Shown: piece after piece, positions 43,517-52,149 of the stretch
How the letters are laid out: each line of letters begins with the position of its first letter
How positions within the stretch are numbered: the stretch's first letter is position 1
Assembly: GCA_011525785.1 (NCBI GenBank)
Contig: WYBT01000039.1
Location: 62,001-126,000 of the forward strand
Origin: Planctomycetaceae bacterium
GTDB lineage: Bacteria; Planctomycetota; UBA1135; GCA-002686595
Length of the DNA: 64,000 nucleotides
Direction: 5' to 3'
Translations under genes and position numbers: made by a program
The notes under the pieces: generated by a model
The model's input: only the letters and a program-made list of their open reading frames with translations
The model's database searches: none
What the model was told of the DNA's origin: nothing

Positions 43517-43912
43517 CGGAGAACTGCGCCAAGCTCTCCCTCGCCGCGTGATCGGACAGCTCTCGGGCCCCATCGTCGTGCGCAAGATCCTCGCGCAGCT
43601 CGGCGAACCGACCGAGCTCCGCGCCCCGCTACTGCCCGCTCGCGCGAACAGCTCGGGCCTCGCCTGAGCCGTCGCCCTTTTGCGCCGCCGCGCCCGCTCC
43701 TCGCCCGCAACTCGCACCGATGAGTTGGACCGGTCGCATCCAGAACGCCCGCACCACCGCCCCAGCGCGCGTCGCACGGCCCGCTGGCGCGCCCAGAGGA
43801 GCCTGCGCGGGGCCCTGGGGGTCACTTGACGGATCTGGCCGCTGCGGCGAGCCTCCACCTCGCGGTCGACAATGGCGACTTCCGGCGGAGGTCATCCGCT
43901 TGGAGTTCCTGC
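43517..43912 (+). mobile_element. IS91-like element relic A
   Basis: Begins at the ATPase stop. The frame reads 'NCAKLSLA', then 'RVIGQLSGPIVVRKILAQLG', which matches the C-terminus of IS91-family Y2 transposases as seen in better copies here ('WAKLLWRAF..VDVLTCSHCGG' then 'RLIAQLTDAVVVRKILAHLG'); the zinc-ribbon part is deleted. The conserved non-coding tail follows, ending in the hairpin segment GCGGAGGTCATCCGC (around 43890) and TTGGAGTTCCT. Confidence 0.7.
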
Positions 43913-44059
43913 CACAGCCTTCGCGCGCACTTCGAGTTGCGCGTAGACAGTTCGCTGCGGGCGGCGCGCGACCGCGCGATCCAGAACATGGCGCGCAGGT
44001 TGTGGAAGTCCGTGCAGCGTAGTTGGTCCGAAGGGTGGTGGCTGCGCAGGACCGGCTGA
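43913..44059 (+). pseudogene. Possible 3' gene fragment next to relic A
   Basis: Directly after the relic end, a frame with strong GC third-position bias reads 'SLRAHFELRVDSSLRAARDR' and on to 'WSEGWWLRRTG' before TGA at 44057-44059. It has no start of its own outside the relic. Probably the tail of a gene cut by insertion; family unknown. Confidence 0.35.
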
Positions 44060-44343
44060 GCGATGCGCAGCGAGCTCGAGCGCATCAAGCGCGCCGCGCA
44101 AACCTCATCCACCCGTACGAACGGTTGTGCATCGCAGTTCCGACACGGCGCTTGAAACGAATGCAATCCGCGGAACGCGCAGAGCCGGCCGCCATGAAGT
44201 CTTGGAGCCCTCGAACGAGGGGCTGAGCCCGCTCGATGCCCGTGCGCTGCTAAAGGCTCGTCGCGAGCGACGCGTGGCGCGCTATTCGCTGCAGGAGACG
44301 AGCAGCCGTTTCCCTCCGACGCGCTTCCCCAGCATCACTCCAC
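44060..44343. other. Intergenic region, no gene seen
   Basis: 284 bp between the relic-associated fragment and the haem-binding gene. No credible frame, repeat or promoter was recognised. Confidence 0.5.
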
Positions 44344-44808
44344 ATGAAGAAGCTCCGGCGCCGCCTCCTGCTCGTCACGCTCGCCGTTCTGATCGCCATC
44401 CAGCTGGTCCCCTACGGTCGCGGGCACACCAACCCGCCGACGCGGAACGAACCGCGTTGGAACTCGCCGCGCACGCGCGAACTTGCTGCGCGCACCTGTT
44501 TCGACTGCCACAGCAACGAGACCCAGTGGCCGTGGTACGCGAACGTCGCGCCGGCTTCGTGGCTCGTGCAGCGCGACGTCGACGAGGGGCGCGCGGCGCT
44601 CAATTTCTCGGAGGGCGCGCGCGGTGAAGCGGAGGAAGCGGCCGAGGTGCTGGCCGAAGGCGAGATGCCGCCGTGGTTCTACCTGCCGCTGCACGCCCAC
44701 GCGCGGCTCTCGCCCGCTGAGAAGCGCGAGCTGATCGACGGCCTCGTCGCCACGTTCGGCGGCGAAGCAGCGGCCGAGGGGCGCGCTGACGGCGCAGACG
44801 GCGACTAG
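44344..44808 (+). CDS. Small membrane-anchored haem-binding domain protein
   Basis: 154-aa protein. N-terminal helix '[18 protein letters not shown]' (residues about 7-24) anchors it or directs export. One haem c motif, 'CFDCHSNET' (C52-C55-H56), is followed by '[28 protein letters not shown]' and '[25 protein letters not shown]', which match the Haem_bd family (PF14376 style). A periplasmic monohaem protein; electron partners unknown. It is intact despite lying between two IS91-like relics. Confidence 0.85.
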   Translation: MKKLRRRLLLVTLAVLIAIQLVPYGRGHTNPPTRNEPRWNSPRTRELAARTCFDCHSNETQWPWYANVAPASWLVQRDVDEGRAALNFSEGARGEAEEAAEVLAEGEMPPWFYLPLHAHARLSPAEKRELIDGLVATFGGEAAAEGRADGADGD

Positions 44809-44888
44809 TCATCCAGGCGAGGCTTGCGGCGGCGACCGGGGCACGCTCTCTGCCGATTCGTTCCGTAGCCCCATGGGCCCAACGCAGG

Positions 44889-44995
44889 CCGCGAGGTCTT
44901 CGAGAGCACCATGGGCGTCGTCTACGGCATCGGCGAGGACGTCGACGAAGAGTCCGTCGGCCTGCGCCAGCGCATCAAGCAAGAAGCGCACGCCG
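44889..44995 (+). pseudogene. feoB 3' fragment, copy 1
   Basis: 107 bp identical to feoB 41914-42020 except one T-to-A change (44903). It encodes the FeoB segment around 'STMGVVYGIGEDVDEESVGL' but has no start or end. It runs directly into IS91-like relic B at 44996. Confidence 0.9.
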
Positions 44996-45365
44996 CCTCA
45001 TCGCACAGCTCACCGACCCGATCGTCGTGCGCAAGATCCTCGCGCACCTCGGACACCCGACCGAGCCTCCACGGTCCGCACCGGCGCGCTCGCCCGAATT
45101 GCTCGACTTCGCGTGAGACCTTGCTCCTTTGCGCCGCCGAGCACGCTCTTCGCCCGCGACCCGCGCCGGTGAGTCGACCCGGTCGTATCCAAAACGCCCG
45201 CACCACCGCCCCAGCGCGCGTTGAACGGCTCGCCAGCCCGCCACCGAGGCCCGATCTGGGCTCTGGTGGCGACTTGGAAGATCGCCCAGCCGCGGCGAAC
45301 CTCCACCTCGCGGTCGACGACGGCCGCATCCGGCGGAAGTCATCCGCTTGGAGTTCCTATCCGCC
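44996..45365 (+). mobile_element. IS91-like element relic B
   Basis: Starts with the transposase C-terminal segment 'LIAQLTDPIVVRKILAHLG' and continues through the common non-coding tail. Positions 45178-45365 align without gaps to relic C 51861-52048, with roughly ten mismatches in 188 bp by eye. It ends with GCGGAAGTCATCCGC, then TTGGAGTTCCTATCCGCC. The joint with the feoB piece is within GCCGCC, so a few bases of microhomology are possible. Confidence 0.75.
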
Positions 45366-45755
45366 CAGAAGAGCCACGGCGAGTCGCGCGCGGCGATGAA
45401 GGCGGGCGACTGGAAGAAGGCGCAGGAGAAGGCGCGCGAGTGCATCTCGAACGCGGCGCCGCTCGGCGACTGGTGGGGCCACGCGATGGGCCTCTCGGCG
45501 CTCGGCGCGGCCTTCGCCGGCGACAAGAAGCCCGCCGAGGCGATCCAGCCGCTCGGTGAAGCCGCGCTGATCTACCGCGACCTGCTGCTCCCCGGCGACG
45601 AGTACGGTGCACTGCGTCCGCTCGCCCGTTGCCTCGTCGAGACCGGCGCGAAGGAACGCGCGAAGGCCGTGATCGCGCGTGCGACCGAACTCGCGAAGCT
45701 CGTCGGCGACGACAAGGGCGCAACCGAGCTCGCCGAACTCGCCAAGTCGTTCTAG
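45348..45755 (+). pseudogene. 5'-truncated TPR-like protein
   Basis: The frame opens with a TTG inside the relic end and reads 'SHGESRAAMKAGDWKKAQEK' onward as a helical repeat protein, 135 codons to TAG 45753-45755. The gene-derived part begins at about 45366. Ala/Lys/Glu-rich helices in TPR spacing ('AIQPLGEAALIYRDLLLPGD', 'AVIARATELAKLVGDDKG') indicate the tail of a longer TPR protein whose N-terminus was lost at the insertion. It could still be translated from the TTG. Confidence 0.6.
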
Positions 45756-45772
45756 AACGAACAGGCATCAGG

Positions 45773-45801
45773 TTGACACCGTGCCGAAACGCTCATAACT
45801 T
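45773..45801 (+). promoter_or_regulatory. Candidate sigma70 promoter of the four-gene cassette
   Basis: TTGACA (45773-45778), a 17-bp spacer, then TAACTT (45796-45801). The -35 is perfect and the -10 is weak. It lies about 40 bp before the first start codon of the lower-GC operon and after the TPR fragment's stop. Confidence 0.4.
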
Positions 45802-45842
45802 GAGAGTCTCCCGACGCCCCCCAACCCCTCGGGCCCCCAAAC

Positions 45843-47636
45843 ATGCTCGCAGTCGGCACATTGGCTTGTTCAAGCTCACTCGTCCGTGTTCTGGTGCTTG
45901 TGTCCATCGCTGGAATCGCCGGATCGTGTCAGACGATGGGATCCGGACTTGGCAAGTTGGCCAATGGGAGCGGATTTAATATCACAATCACGCCGCAGGT
46001 CAGCTTCAGTGAACCAAGCGTCCCCGCAGCCCCAGACCATCCAACCGCCCATGCTGGGCTTCGGCCAGGCGAGGTAGCAGACGAGTCGCAAGCGCCGGCT
46101 GCGGACCCAAGACTCGAGGAAGAAATCAATCCAGTCGCGCAGAACGAAAGTGACGAGTCTGCTGTCGCGTCCCAATCTCGGCGTGCCCGCATCGCCGCCC
46201 TGAGGAACTGCGAGCCCCTCGACAAGTCTGGGCCGGTACTCATCGGGGACTACCCCGTACTCTTGGGTTTCTACTCGGCGCAGATTCCCGGTTCGCTCAA
46301 TCACCTAAGGTCTCAGTTCAAGCAACTGCAATCGAACAAGATTCTAGCCGCTAGAATCCAGTTCTTGGCAGTGCACATTGGAACGTCAGTTAAGGACTCG
46401 CTCAAGCAAGAAGTCGCAACGTGGACAGAAATTGGACGCCAACTCTGGGACAAGAACAGGCAAATTGAACGCTCCATTGGAGTCATTCAATTGGGATCCC
46501 TATACGCCCTAAAGCCGAACGGCGAGCTCATCATCGCATCTACCAACGAGGCCCACGTCAAGCATAGACTGGTAGCGTATACCCCAGAAGCAGATTACGA
46601 ACCGCAACCGTATGAAATCCTGGCTAGGTCGGCCCGTGAAGTCATCGTCATCGGTAACTACCGGGCAGTGAAGTCATCGGTGCGAGACTCGCAGGCAGAA
46701 CAACAGATCTGGATGCACCTGCGACTGCTTCGCTCTAATCCAACCGAGCGTCCGACACCCGATCGCTGCGCGGTCATACAATTCGGCATTAACGGTCTAG
46801 ATCCATCACCAATCCCGCAATTCACTCAGATCGAACAGACATCTGAGTACTTCAGCGACGGCATTCGCAAGTTTCAGATCAAGCTACGACTCCCGCAGGA
46901 ATCGGGCGGAGTCATAACACTGACACTGCATCGAGTGCTCCCCAACGGTCTGTCGGCCGGAGTGCTCGTGATCGATGAATCTGAGGCTGTACCCGTAATC
47001 GCAATTCTGAGTGACCGAGACGATTTTCCGCCCTCTCCGCTGATTCCTCGCGATTCCATGCCATTCCGAACGACATTCGGCCGCGCACGGGACGTTCGTG
47101 AGGTATTGGGAGATTGCACTTTGGGACAACTGGGAAATCTCCATGATTCCATCTTGAAGGACGTGGCTCAATACTCGTCAGCCGCCCCCCCCACAGAAGC
47201 CTCGGCAGCACAGCCATTTCAAGTGCTCAAGGCTAGAAGTGTCCACGGCATCGACGTGCAGGGCATTCCCGGTCTGTTCTCGGAACTAGTAACTGATGGG
47301 GCCGGTCCGAGCATCATCGTCGTCGGCGATCAGAAGCAAAAGGGAGACCACGAGTCGGATGCCCTACTGCTTATTGGAACCGCACTCACAACGGCTCGAT
47401 TCTTGTTCGTCGATTCATCACTGGAATCAACCCGCGAAGCGAAGAGCGAGGTCTTCACAGTATGCCCACGCTCGCGAAGCCAGAGGGCACTAGAGTCGTT
47501 CAGGGGTTCTTTCGGAGGGAGTACGCCAGACGCCGTCTACCTGGTGGACTCCAACGGAACAGTTCTCTACCAAACCTACACTCTAATGGACCCCACTCTG
47601 ATCTACGCAGTAGTGGTGAACGGACCTGCCGGTTAG
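45843..47636 (+). CDS. Cassette gene 1: probable lipoprotein with thioredoxin-fold-like segments
   Basis: 597-aa protein, first of four tightly spaced genes. The N-terminus 'VRVLVLVSIAGIAGSCQT' has a lipobox-like AGSC with Cys29. A linker rich in Pro/Ala/Glu follows. Residues about 130-250 read like a redoxin/thioredoxin fold without the CxxC ('PVLLGFYSAQIPGSLNHLRS' ... 'IGVIQLGSLYALKPNGELI'), and the C-terminus repeats that flavour ('PDAVYLVDSNGTVLYQTYTL'). Codon third positions are visibly less GC-rich than in the neighbours, suggesting transfer. No family recognised; the fold suggestion is weak inference. Confidence 0.75.
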   Translation: MLAVGTLACSSSLVRVLVLVSIAGIAGSCQTMGSGLGKLANGSGFNITITPQVSFSEPSVPAAPDHPTAHAGLRPGEVADESQAPAADPRLEEEINPVAQNESDESAVASQSRRARIAALRNCEPLDKSGPVLIGDYPVLLGFYSAQIPGSLNHLRSQFKQLQSNKILAARIQFLAVHIGTSVKDSLKQEVATWTEIGRQLWDKNRQIERSIGVIQLGSLYALKPNGELIIASTNEAHVKHRLVAYTPEADYEPQPYEILARSAREVIVIGNYRAVKSSVRDSQAEQQIWMHLRLLRSNPTERPTPDRCAVIQFGINGLDPSPIPQFTQIEQTSEYFSDGIRKFQIKLRLPQESGGVITLTLHRVLPNGLSAGVLVIDESEAVPVIAILSDRDDFPPSPLIPRDSMPFRTTFGRARDVREVLGDCTLGQLGNLHDSILKDVAQYSSAAPPTEASAAQPFQVLKARSVHGIDVQGIPGLFSELVTDGAGPSIIVVGDQKQKGDHESDALLLIGTALTTARFLFVDSSLESTREAKSEVFTVCPRSRSQRALESFRGSFGGSTPDAVYLVDSNGTVLYQTYTLMDPTLIYAVVVNGPAG

Positions 47637-47646
47637 GATCAACGCC

Positions 47647-49098
47647 ATGATTTCTCTCTTGCTGATGTGTGTTGCGACCTGCCAAGGCTCGAACACGTTC
47701 ACACCGCTTGATCCTACATGGGAATTGAACGCAATCTCCAAGACCAAACGGGAGAAACTCCTTGAGAATGGGGACCGTGCATTCGCTGATGCCAACCATC
47801 TCCTGAGTGCGGCATGCTACTCGACCGCGCTGAGTGACCTCTGGCTGACCGACTGGCATCGACTTGAAACTGCTGACGCCACTCGCCAATTGACAAGCTG
47901 GTCAAATCTGCTGAGCTCTCTGGTATCGCTTGGCGACTCCGGCGCGGCGAACTACTGGCTCGAGCAGGGAATGCAGTCATTCGCCATGGCGGGCGCCGGA
48001 GGGACCTATCATCACCCTTTCATGCTGGACACGCTCTCGCTTCACGCGGCGATTCTGGACGAGACCGGGCGTTCGCCGGCAGCGGCACAGGTACTGCACT
48101 TCCGACTGAGAGTCTATTCCGAGCTAAGAAAGGAACTCGGAACGAGTGGAATTAACTCCGCGGCGTTGGATTTGGCTCGCTTTCTGGATCGATACGCGCT
48201 GCACGCTGAACGTGACAGACTGCTTGCCGAATTGAGTCAAAACACTGACGACCGAGCCTTGTCTGACTTAGGTTGGGCGGTCTGGTCTGCAGACGAGGCT
48301 CGAAGTGATCCGTCTTTTCTCGAATATATCAAGAACTGGCCAGCGAACCCGAGTGCCGACCTGCTGACTCTGCGTTCGCGAAGCGCGCGATCGCAGAGCG
48401 CCACCGAAGCAAGCCTAAGCCTTCTGCGACACGCCAACAGGGTTGTGGAGTCTCTCAGCCCCCAGAATCGAATTCCGATTCGTCTGGAGTTGCTGACCGC
48501 CGAGACAAAAGTCAACGGCATTGACGCGAACGCCGCGGATCTGGCCGCCGCGATTTGCGAGGATTACTTCGAGCTCAAGTGCCCGTCAACCGACGACTAT
48601 CGCGCCATGCTCGGTGCGCTTTCGATTAACGCAGCGCACCGAAACGATCTCGAATCCGTAAAGTTCGCCGTCGATCAACTGAACAGACTCGATGGCTACG
48701 GCACCCTCTGGCGAGCGACGAGTGAAAAGCGCGTGAATGCGCATACCCTGATCACAGCCTCGTGCGAGGCGACCAAGATCGCGATCCCGAGTTCGATGCA
48801 GCAAATCGTCGAACATGCGGCACGGCTAAATTCCGATCACGCCAAATGGATCAAGCGGATCCACGAGTCCGAGAGACTCGGGAAGCCCAAGAAGCGAAAA
48901 GCAGTGGAGTCGGCGGTTCGGTCCGCGAAGTCAGACCTGCGACGCGGTTTTGCCAAGATCGTTCCTGCAATTACCACCCCCTACGACCCCGATTCCGCAG
49001 ATGATGCAGCGGCCGATGCCACTCGCAATTATCGGCAACAGTTCGGCGGAATAGCGGGCGGAATCTATGGCAACCCCTATTTTGGCATGGGCTGGTAG
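47647..49098 (+). CDS. Cassette gene 2: helical-repeat protein, unknown
   Basis: 483-aa protein starting 10 bp after gene 1. The N-terminus is short and hydrophobic ('MISLLLMCVATCQGS'), possibly an export signal. The body is Ala/Leu/Ser/Glu-rich, and TPR/SEL1-like helical pairs are suggested by 'AANYWLEQGMQSFAMAG', 'LDETGRSPAAAQVLHFRLRV' and 'ALDLARFLDRYALHAERDRL'. The C-terminus is basic then Gly/Tyr-rich. Lower GC than the surroundings. Overlaps gene 3 by 32 bp if gene 3 starts at its first ATG, so translational coupling is likely. Confidence 0.75.
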   Translation: MISLLLMCVATCQGSNTFTPLDPTWELNAISKTKREKLLENGDRAFADANHLLSAACYSTALSDLWLTDWHRLETADATRQLTSWSNLLSSLVSLGDSGAANYWLEQGMQSFAMAGAGGTYHHPFMLDTLSLHAAILDETGRSPAAAQVLHFRLRVYSELRKELGTSGINSAALDLARFLDRYALHAERDRLLAELSQNTDDRALSDLGWAVWSADEARSDPSFLEYIKNWPANPSADLLTLRSRSARSQSATEASLSLLRHANRVVESLSPQNRIPIRLELLTAETKVNGIDANAADLAAAICEDYFELKCPSTDDYRAMLGALSINAAHRNDLESVKFAVDQLNRLDGYGTLWRATSEKRVNAHTLITASCEATKIAIPSSMQQIVEHAARLNSDHAKWIKRIHESERLGKPKKRKAVESAVRSAKSDLRRGFAKIVPAITTPYDPDSADDAAADATRNYRQQFGGIAGGIYGNPYFGMGW

Positions 49099-50161
49099 TC
49101 CAAAGCTTCAAATGCTAAAGCCCAATGAATTCGGCGTGCTCGACGAGTCGATCTCGTCGTCGCTTCTTGAGGTTCGTTACCGGAACCGCCCACTGGGGCT
49201 CCGATCTGACGCAGTCATCGACCTTGAGACTCCTGCCAAGAGTGACGCGGTTTCCGGAGGTTTTGGGGCTCACCACTGCGTCGAATGGCAATGGCAGGCC
49301 TGGATACGTCGTATCTCTGGTGTCGTCGCCCTGGCGCTGATGCTTCTAACGGCGATGCCGGTACTCTCGCCTGCCATCGCGCAGGGTCGACGACCGCCGG
49401 TCGGTCGGTTGCCGAGGCCGAATCTCCGGCCCGTTACCCCCGCCCCTCAGAGAACGAGCATTTCGAAGATTGCGAAGCCAAAGCAATCTCAGAAGGGGCG
49501 TCCGAATTCACGCCTAGTGACACCCTCTCAGCAGAAGACTCCAATGTTTCTTGCTGGAAAGGGACAGTCCAAGTTGAATGCCACGGCAAAGAAAGTCAAA
49601 AAGCGCATCGGAATTCCCGTTCACACATATCATCGAGGCTACTACGGGAGCGACGGTTCCAGGCTTGCGCAAAGTCGAAGGAAGCACCTTGATCGAGTCG
49701 CAAAGAGCTTTGAGCGGGCCTCGTTCGCCATTGAATGCCGACGCATGATGGCAAGCGGCGTGGGGCGAGCCGATGCGCTGAATCGCGCGAGAGAGTTGAC
49801 GCGCGGCAGATCAAGGAAAGTCAAGCACGCGCTGTACGTGAGTCACAACATCCGGCTTATCCGCTCTGCGGTTTACCTCTACAACAAAGGGCGGCTTCGA
49901 CTGATGGAACTGGCACCAAGCGGAGGGATCAGGCCGTTCAGGACAGGATTCAACCCGAGGACAGGCAGGTTTCGGTCGACGGGTTCTCAGTTTCTGAATG
50001 CAGAAAAGCGTTGGATTCACTGGCTCAAGAATAAGCCGTATGCCCCAGCGACGAATACTCATCGAACCCCCAAGAGGTACACCGTCCGAGACCTCCAACA
50101 TCAAGTGAAGCTAATGCAGCAGAAGCACCGAAAGCTCCGGTCGCAGACTACCAAGAAATAG
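49067..50161 (+). CDS. Cassette gene 3: basic membrane protein, unknown
   Basis: 364 aa from ATG 49067, or about 349 from ATG 49112. One clear membrane helix at residues about 86-107 ('ISGVVALALMLLTAMPVLSPAIA') ends in a signal-peptidase-like AQG; a start just before this helix is conceivable. The rest is very Lys/Arg-rich ('KKVKKRIGIPVHTYHRGYYG', 'GRADALNRARELTRGRSRKV'), with a C-terminal stretch 'FNPRTGRFRSTGSQFLNAEKR'. The charge suggests binding to nucleic acid or an anionic wall or surface polymer. No family recognised. Confidence 0.65.
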   Translation: MATPILAWAGSPKLQMLKPNEFGVLDESISSSLLEVRYRNRPLGLRSDAVIDLETPAKSDAVSGGFGAHHCVEWQWQAWIRRISGVVALALMLLTAMPVLSPAIAQGRRPPVGRLPRPNLRPVTPAPQRTSISKIAKPKQSQKGRPNSRLVTPSQQKTPMFLAGKGQSKLNATAKKVKKRIGIPVHTYHRGYYGSDGSRLAQSRRKHLDRVAKSFERASFAIECRRMMASGVGRADALNRARELTRGRSRKVKHALYVSHNIRLIRSAVYLYNKGRLRLMELAPSGGIRPFRTGFNPRTGRFRSTGSQFLNAEKRWIHWLKNKPYAPATNTHRTPKRYTVRDLQHQVKLMQQKHRKLRSQTTKK

Positions 50162-50167
50162 CACCCA

Positions 50168-50701
50168 ATGAGAAACGCCCCCCGCCCGCAACGAGCTCTA
50201 GGCAAACCCGCCGTAATTCGTCACCCGCTCAGGATCGCTTTGCGCGCGGCGGCACTAGCGGCGATAGCGTTGTTTTCGTCGTGCGACTCGGATGCCGGTT
50301 CGCTCGACGAACTCCCTCTTGATGAGTTGTCCGACGTTGGCGTGGATCAACTCCCGATCACGGATCGGTACGATTTGATTCCTGCCTCGATCAACGATGA
50401 GGGACGCATCACGTTTCTCCTCGACTCCAGCTTGGGGCGGATTTGGTGTGGCTTCGTGCCATTCGCGCCCGCCGACGCGCCGCCTGACGTGACGATGCCG
50501 GTAACGCATTGGGAGCGTGTTCTTGTTTCCCCCGAGGCGGAGGGACACCCGCTGGACACAGGGAGATTTCGGATTTCGGTGAGCATTGTCAAGCAGGCTG
50601 ACATCTTCCTTGTCGATAGCGCTGCTGGGCGCGTTTGGGGGTGCAGATCGACTTCTGACGGCAAGTTTGTGTTTGAGGAGACGCCGGTAGAAGCCAAGTA
50701 G
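50168..50701 (+). CDS. Cassette gene 4: small lipoprotein, unknown
   Basis: 177 aa, starting 6 bp after gene 3. A basic N-terminus and hydrophobic stretch end in a lipobox-like 'LFSSC' (Cys39), followed by an acidic linker ('GSLDELPLDELSDVGVDQLP'). The mature part is a beta-rich domain with two Cys-containing strands ('GRIWCGFVPF', 'GRVWGCRS') that look like an internal repeat ('SSLGRIWCGF' / 'SAAGRVWGCR'). Membrane-tethered partner of gene 1 by inference. Last gene of the cassette; no terminator seen. Confidence 0.7.
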   Translation: MRNAPRPQRALGKPAVIRHPLRIALRAAALAAIALFSSCDSDAGSLDELPLDELSDVGVDQLPITDRYDLIPASINDEGRITFLLDSSLGRIWCGFVPFAPADAPPDVTMPVTHWERVLVSPEAEGHPLDTGRFRISVSIVKQADIFLVDSAAGRVWGCRSTSDGKFVFEETPVEAK

Positions 50702-50771
50702 ATTCTGCGTCGTCTCTGCTGAACGCTTCGCGATGCCCATTGGAGCGGAGCAGCAACCCCCGTAGGTCGGC

Positions 50772-50945
50772 TCACCAAGGGCCTAGCTCGTGCAGCTCGA
50801 GGCGCGGGCCGGGGCGGGTCACTTGCCAGAGGCCCGTGAGCGGGAAGTCCATTTCCGTCGGCAAGAAGGCCTCTTCGCACGGGTCTCCGGCCTCCGCGGA
50901 GGGATCGACGACGCTAAGCGGCTCGCGGCCCGCGACCCAGGCTGC
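50772..50945 (-). pseudogene. 3' fragment of an unknown gene
   Basis: The minus-strand frame ends at a TGA at 50772 with coding-like third positions and a sensible tail ('MDFPLTGLWQVTRPGPRLEL', then HELGPW). It has no credible start; the protein-like sequence stops near 50945, where an oppositely oriented S41 peptidase fragment begins. Confidence 0.45.
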
Positions 50946-50950
50946 TCGCG

Positions 50951-51682
50951 TTGCCACAGGTGCTGGCCGAGGTCGGACTGGCGAATGATCCGGCGCGCGT
51001 CACGCTGACGCTGCGCGACTCCCGAGGCGTGGAGCGCGAGCAGGTGGTCGAGTCGATCGCCAGGGTCGAACTTCAGGGCTGGACGGCCTTCGCGCCTCCC
51101 GACTGGCGAAACCCGCTGTACCTCACGCGCAGGTACGAGAACTGGTGGTGGACCGAGTTGGCCGAGGCGCACACGCTGTACTTCCAGTTCAATCGCTGCG
51201 CCCAGACCGCCGAGAAGCCCTTCGCGGTTTGCGCGGCCGAGCTGCTCGAGCGCCTCGACCGGGGCGACCTGTCGCGGCTGGTGATCGACCTGCGCCACAA
51301 CGGCGGAGGCGATAGCAGTGTGCTGCAGCCCCTGCTCGACGGACTCTCGAAGCGCGCTCGCTGGCGCGGTGCGGAGCGCATCGTCGTGTTGATCGGCAAC
51401 GGGACCTATTCCTCGGCCCTGATGAACGCCCTGGCGCTGCGCCGCGACTTGGGCGCGCAGCTGGTGGGCGAGCCCTGCGGCCAGAAGCCCAACAGCTTCG
51501 GCGAGATACGCACCTTCCACCTGCCGTTCTCGGGCCTGGAGGTTGGCTGCTCGACGCGCCACTTCCGTCTGGTGGACGGCGATCCTCCGACCTTCGATCC
51601 CGACGTGCTCGTGCCGACCACGTTCGATGACGTCTACCGCGGCCGCGACCCGGTCCTGGAGTGGGTGCTGGCCCATCCGTGA
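50951..51682 (+). pseudogene. C-terminal part of an S41-family (tail-specific) protease
   Basis: 243 codons, with family features 'LSRLVIDLRHNGGGDSSVLQ' (the conserved D-R-x-N-x-G-G strand), catalytic-Ser region 'IGNGTYSSALMNALALR' and 'LVGEPCGQKPNSFGE'. The N-terminal domains normally preceding this core, including PDZ and export signal, are missing, and the only starts are TTG/GTG at the breakpoint. Probably a truncated gene; whether it is expressed is unclear. Confidence 0.7.
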
Positions 51683-51785
51683 TGCTTCCCTCCAGTCCTA
51701 TGGAGCCTAGCTCCGGGCCTGCTGAGGGTCGCGACGTACGTGCTCAGCTCGGCTGCAGCGCCGATCGTGGCCTCGGTGCTCGGCG

Positions 51786-51860
51786 TCGACTGGAAGATCG
51801 TCATCGGCCTGCTCGGCGCCTTCGCCGCCCGCGAAGTCTTCGTGAGCACCATGGGCGTCG
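51786..51860 (+). pseudogene. feoB 3' fragment, copy 2
   Basis: 75 bp matching feoB 41871-41945 with two mismatches, encoding 'DWKIVIGLLGAFAAREVFVS' onward. The preceding 50 bp still read as FeoB-like protein ('SSAAAPIVASVLG') but differ from the local feoB, so the donor may be a second feoB allele. It joins directly to relic C. Confidence 0.85.
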
Positions 51861-52048
51861 CCCGGTCGTATCCAAAACGCCCGCACCACCGCCCCAGCGC
51901 GCGTCGCACGGCCCGCCAGCCCGCCACAGAGGCCCGATCTGGGCTCTGGTGGCGACTTGGAAGATCGCCGAGTCGCGGCGAACCTCCACCTCGCGGTCGA
52001 CGACGGCCGCCTCGGGCGGAAGTCATCCGTTTGGAGTTCCTATCCGCC
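51861..52048 (+). mobile_element. IS91-like element relic C
   Basis: The non-coding right-end segment only, gap-free and about 95% identical by eye to relic B 45178-45365. It ends CCGTTTGGAGTTCCTATCCGCC; the hairpin has a C-to-T change relative to other copies. No transposase coding remains. Confidence 0.75.
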
Positions 52049-52149
52049 AGTTCGAACTTCTGCACTGCCGCGATGGGCGCCTCCGGAGCGGCGAGCGCGA
52101 GCGCGAATGCGAGTGAGAGACGAATGTGATTTCGAACTGAAGTGATCAC
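52049..52149 (-). pseudogene. 5' stub of an exported protein cut at relic C
   Basis: The minus frame from GTG 52149 reads 'HIRLSLAFALALAAPEAPIA', then AVQKFEL: a convincing signal peptide. It then runs straight into antisense relic sequence at 52048. The remainder of the gene is absent. Confidence 0.55.

Noticed and set aside
44911-45399. A 162-codon plus-strand frame starting in the feoB fragment
   Set aside because: Only its first 28 codons are FeoB; the rest is relic read out of frame.
45773-50701. Defence-system or toxin-antitoxin identity for the four-gene cassette
   Set aside because: No nuclease, ATPase, methylase or toxin motif is visible in the four products, so no such function is claimed.
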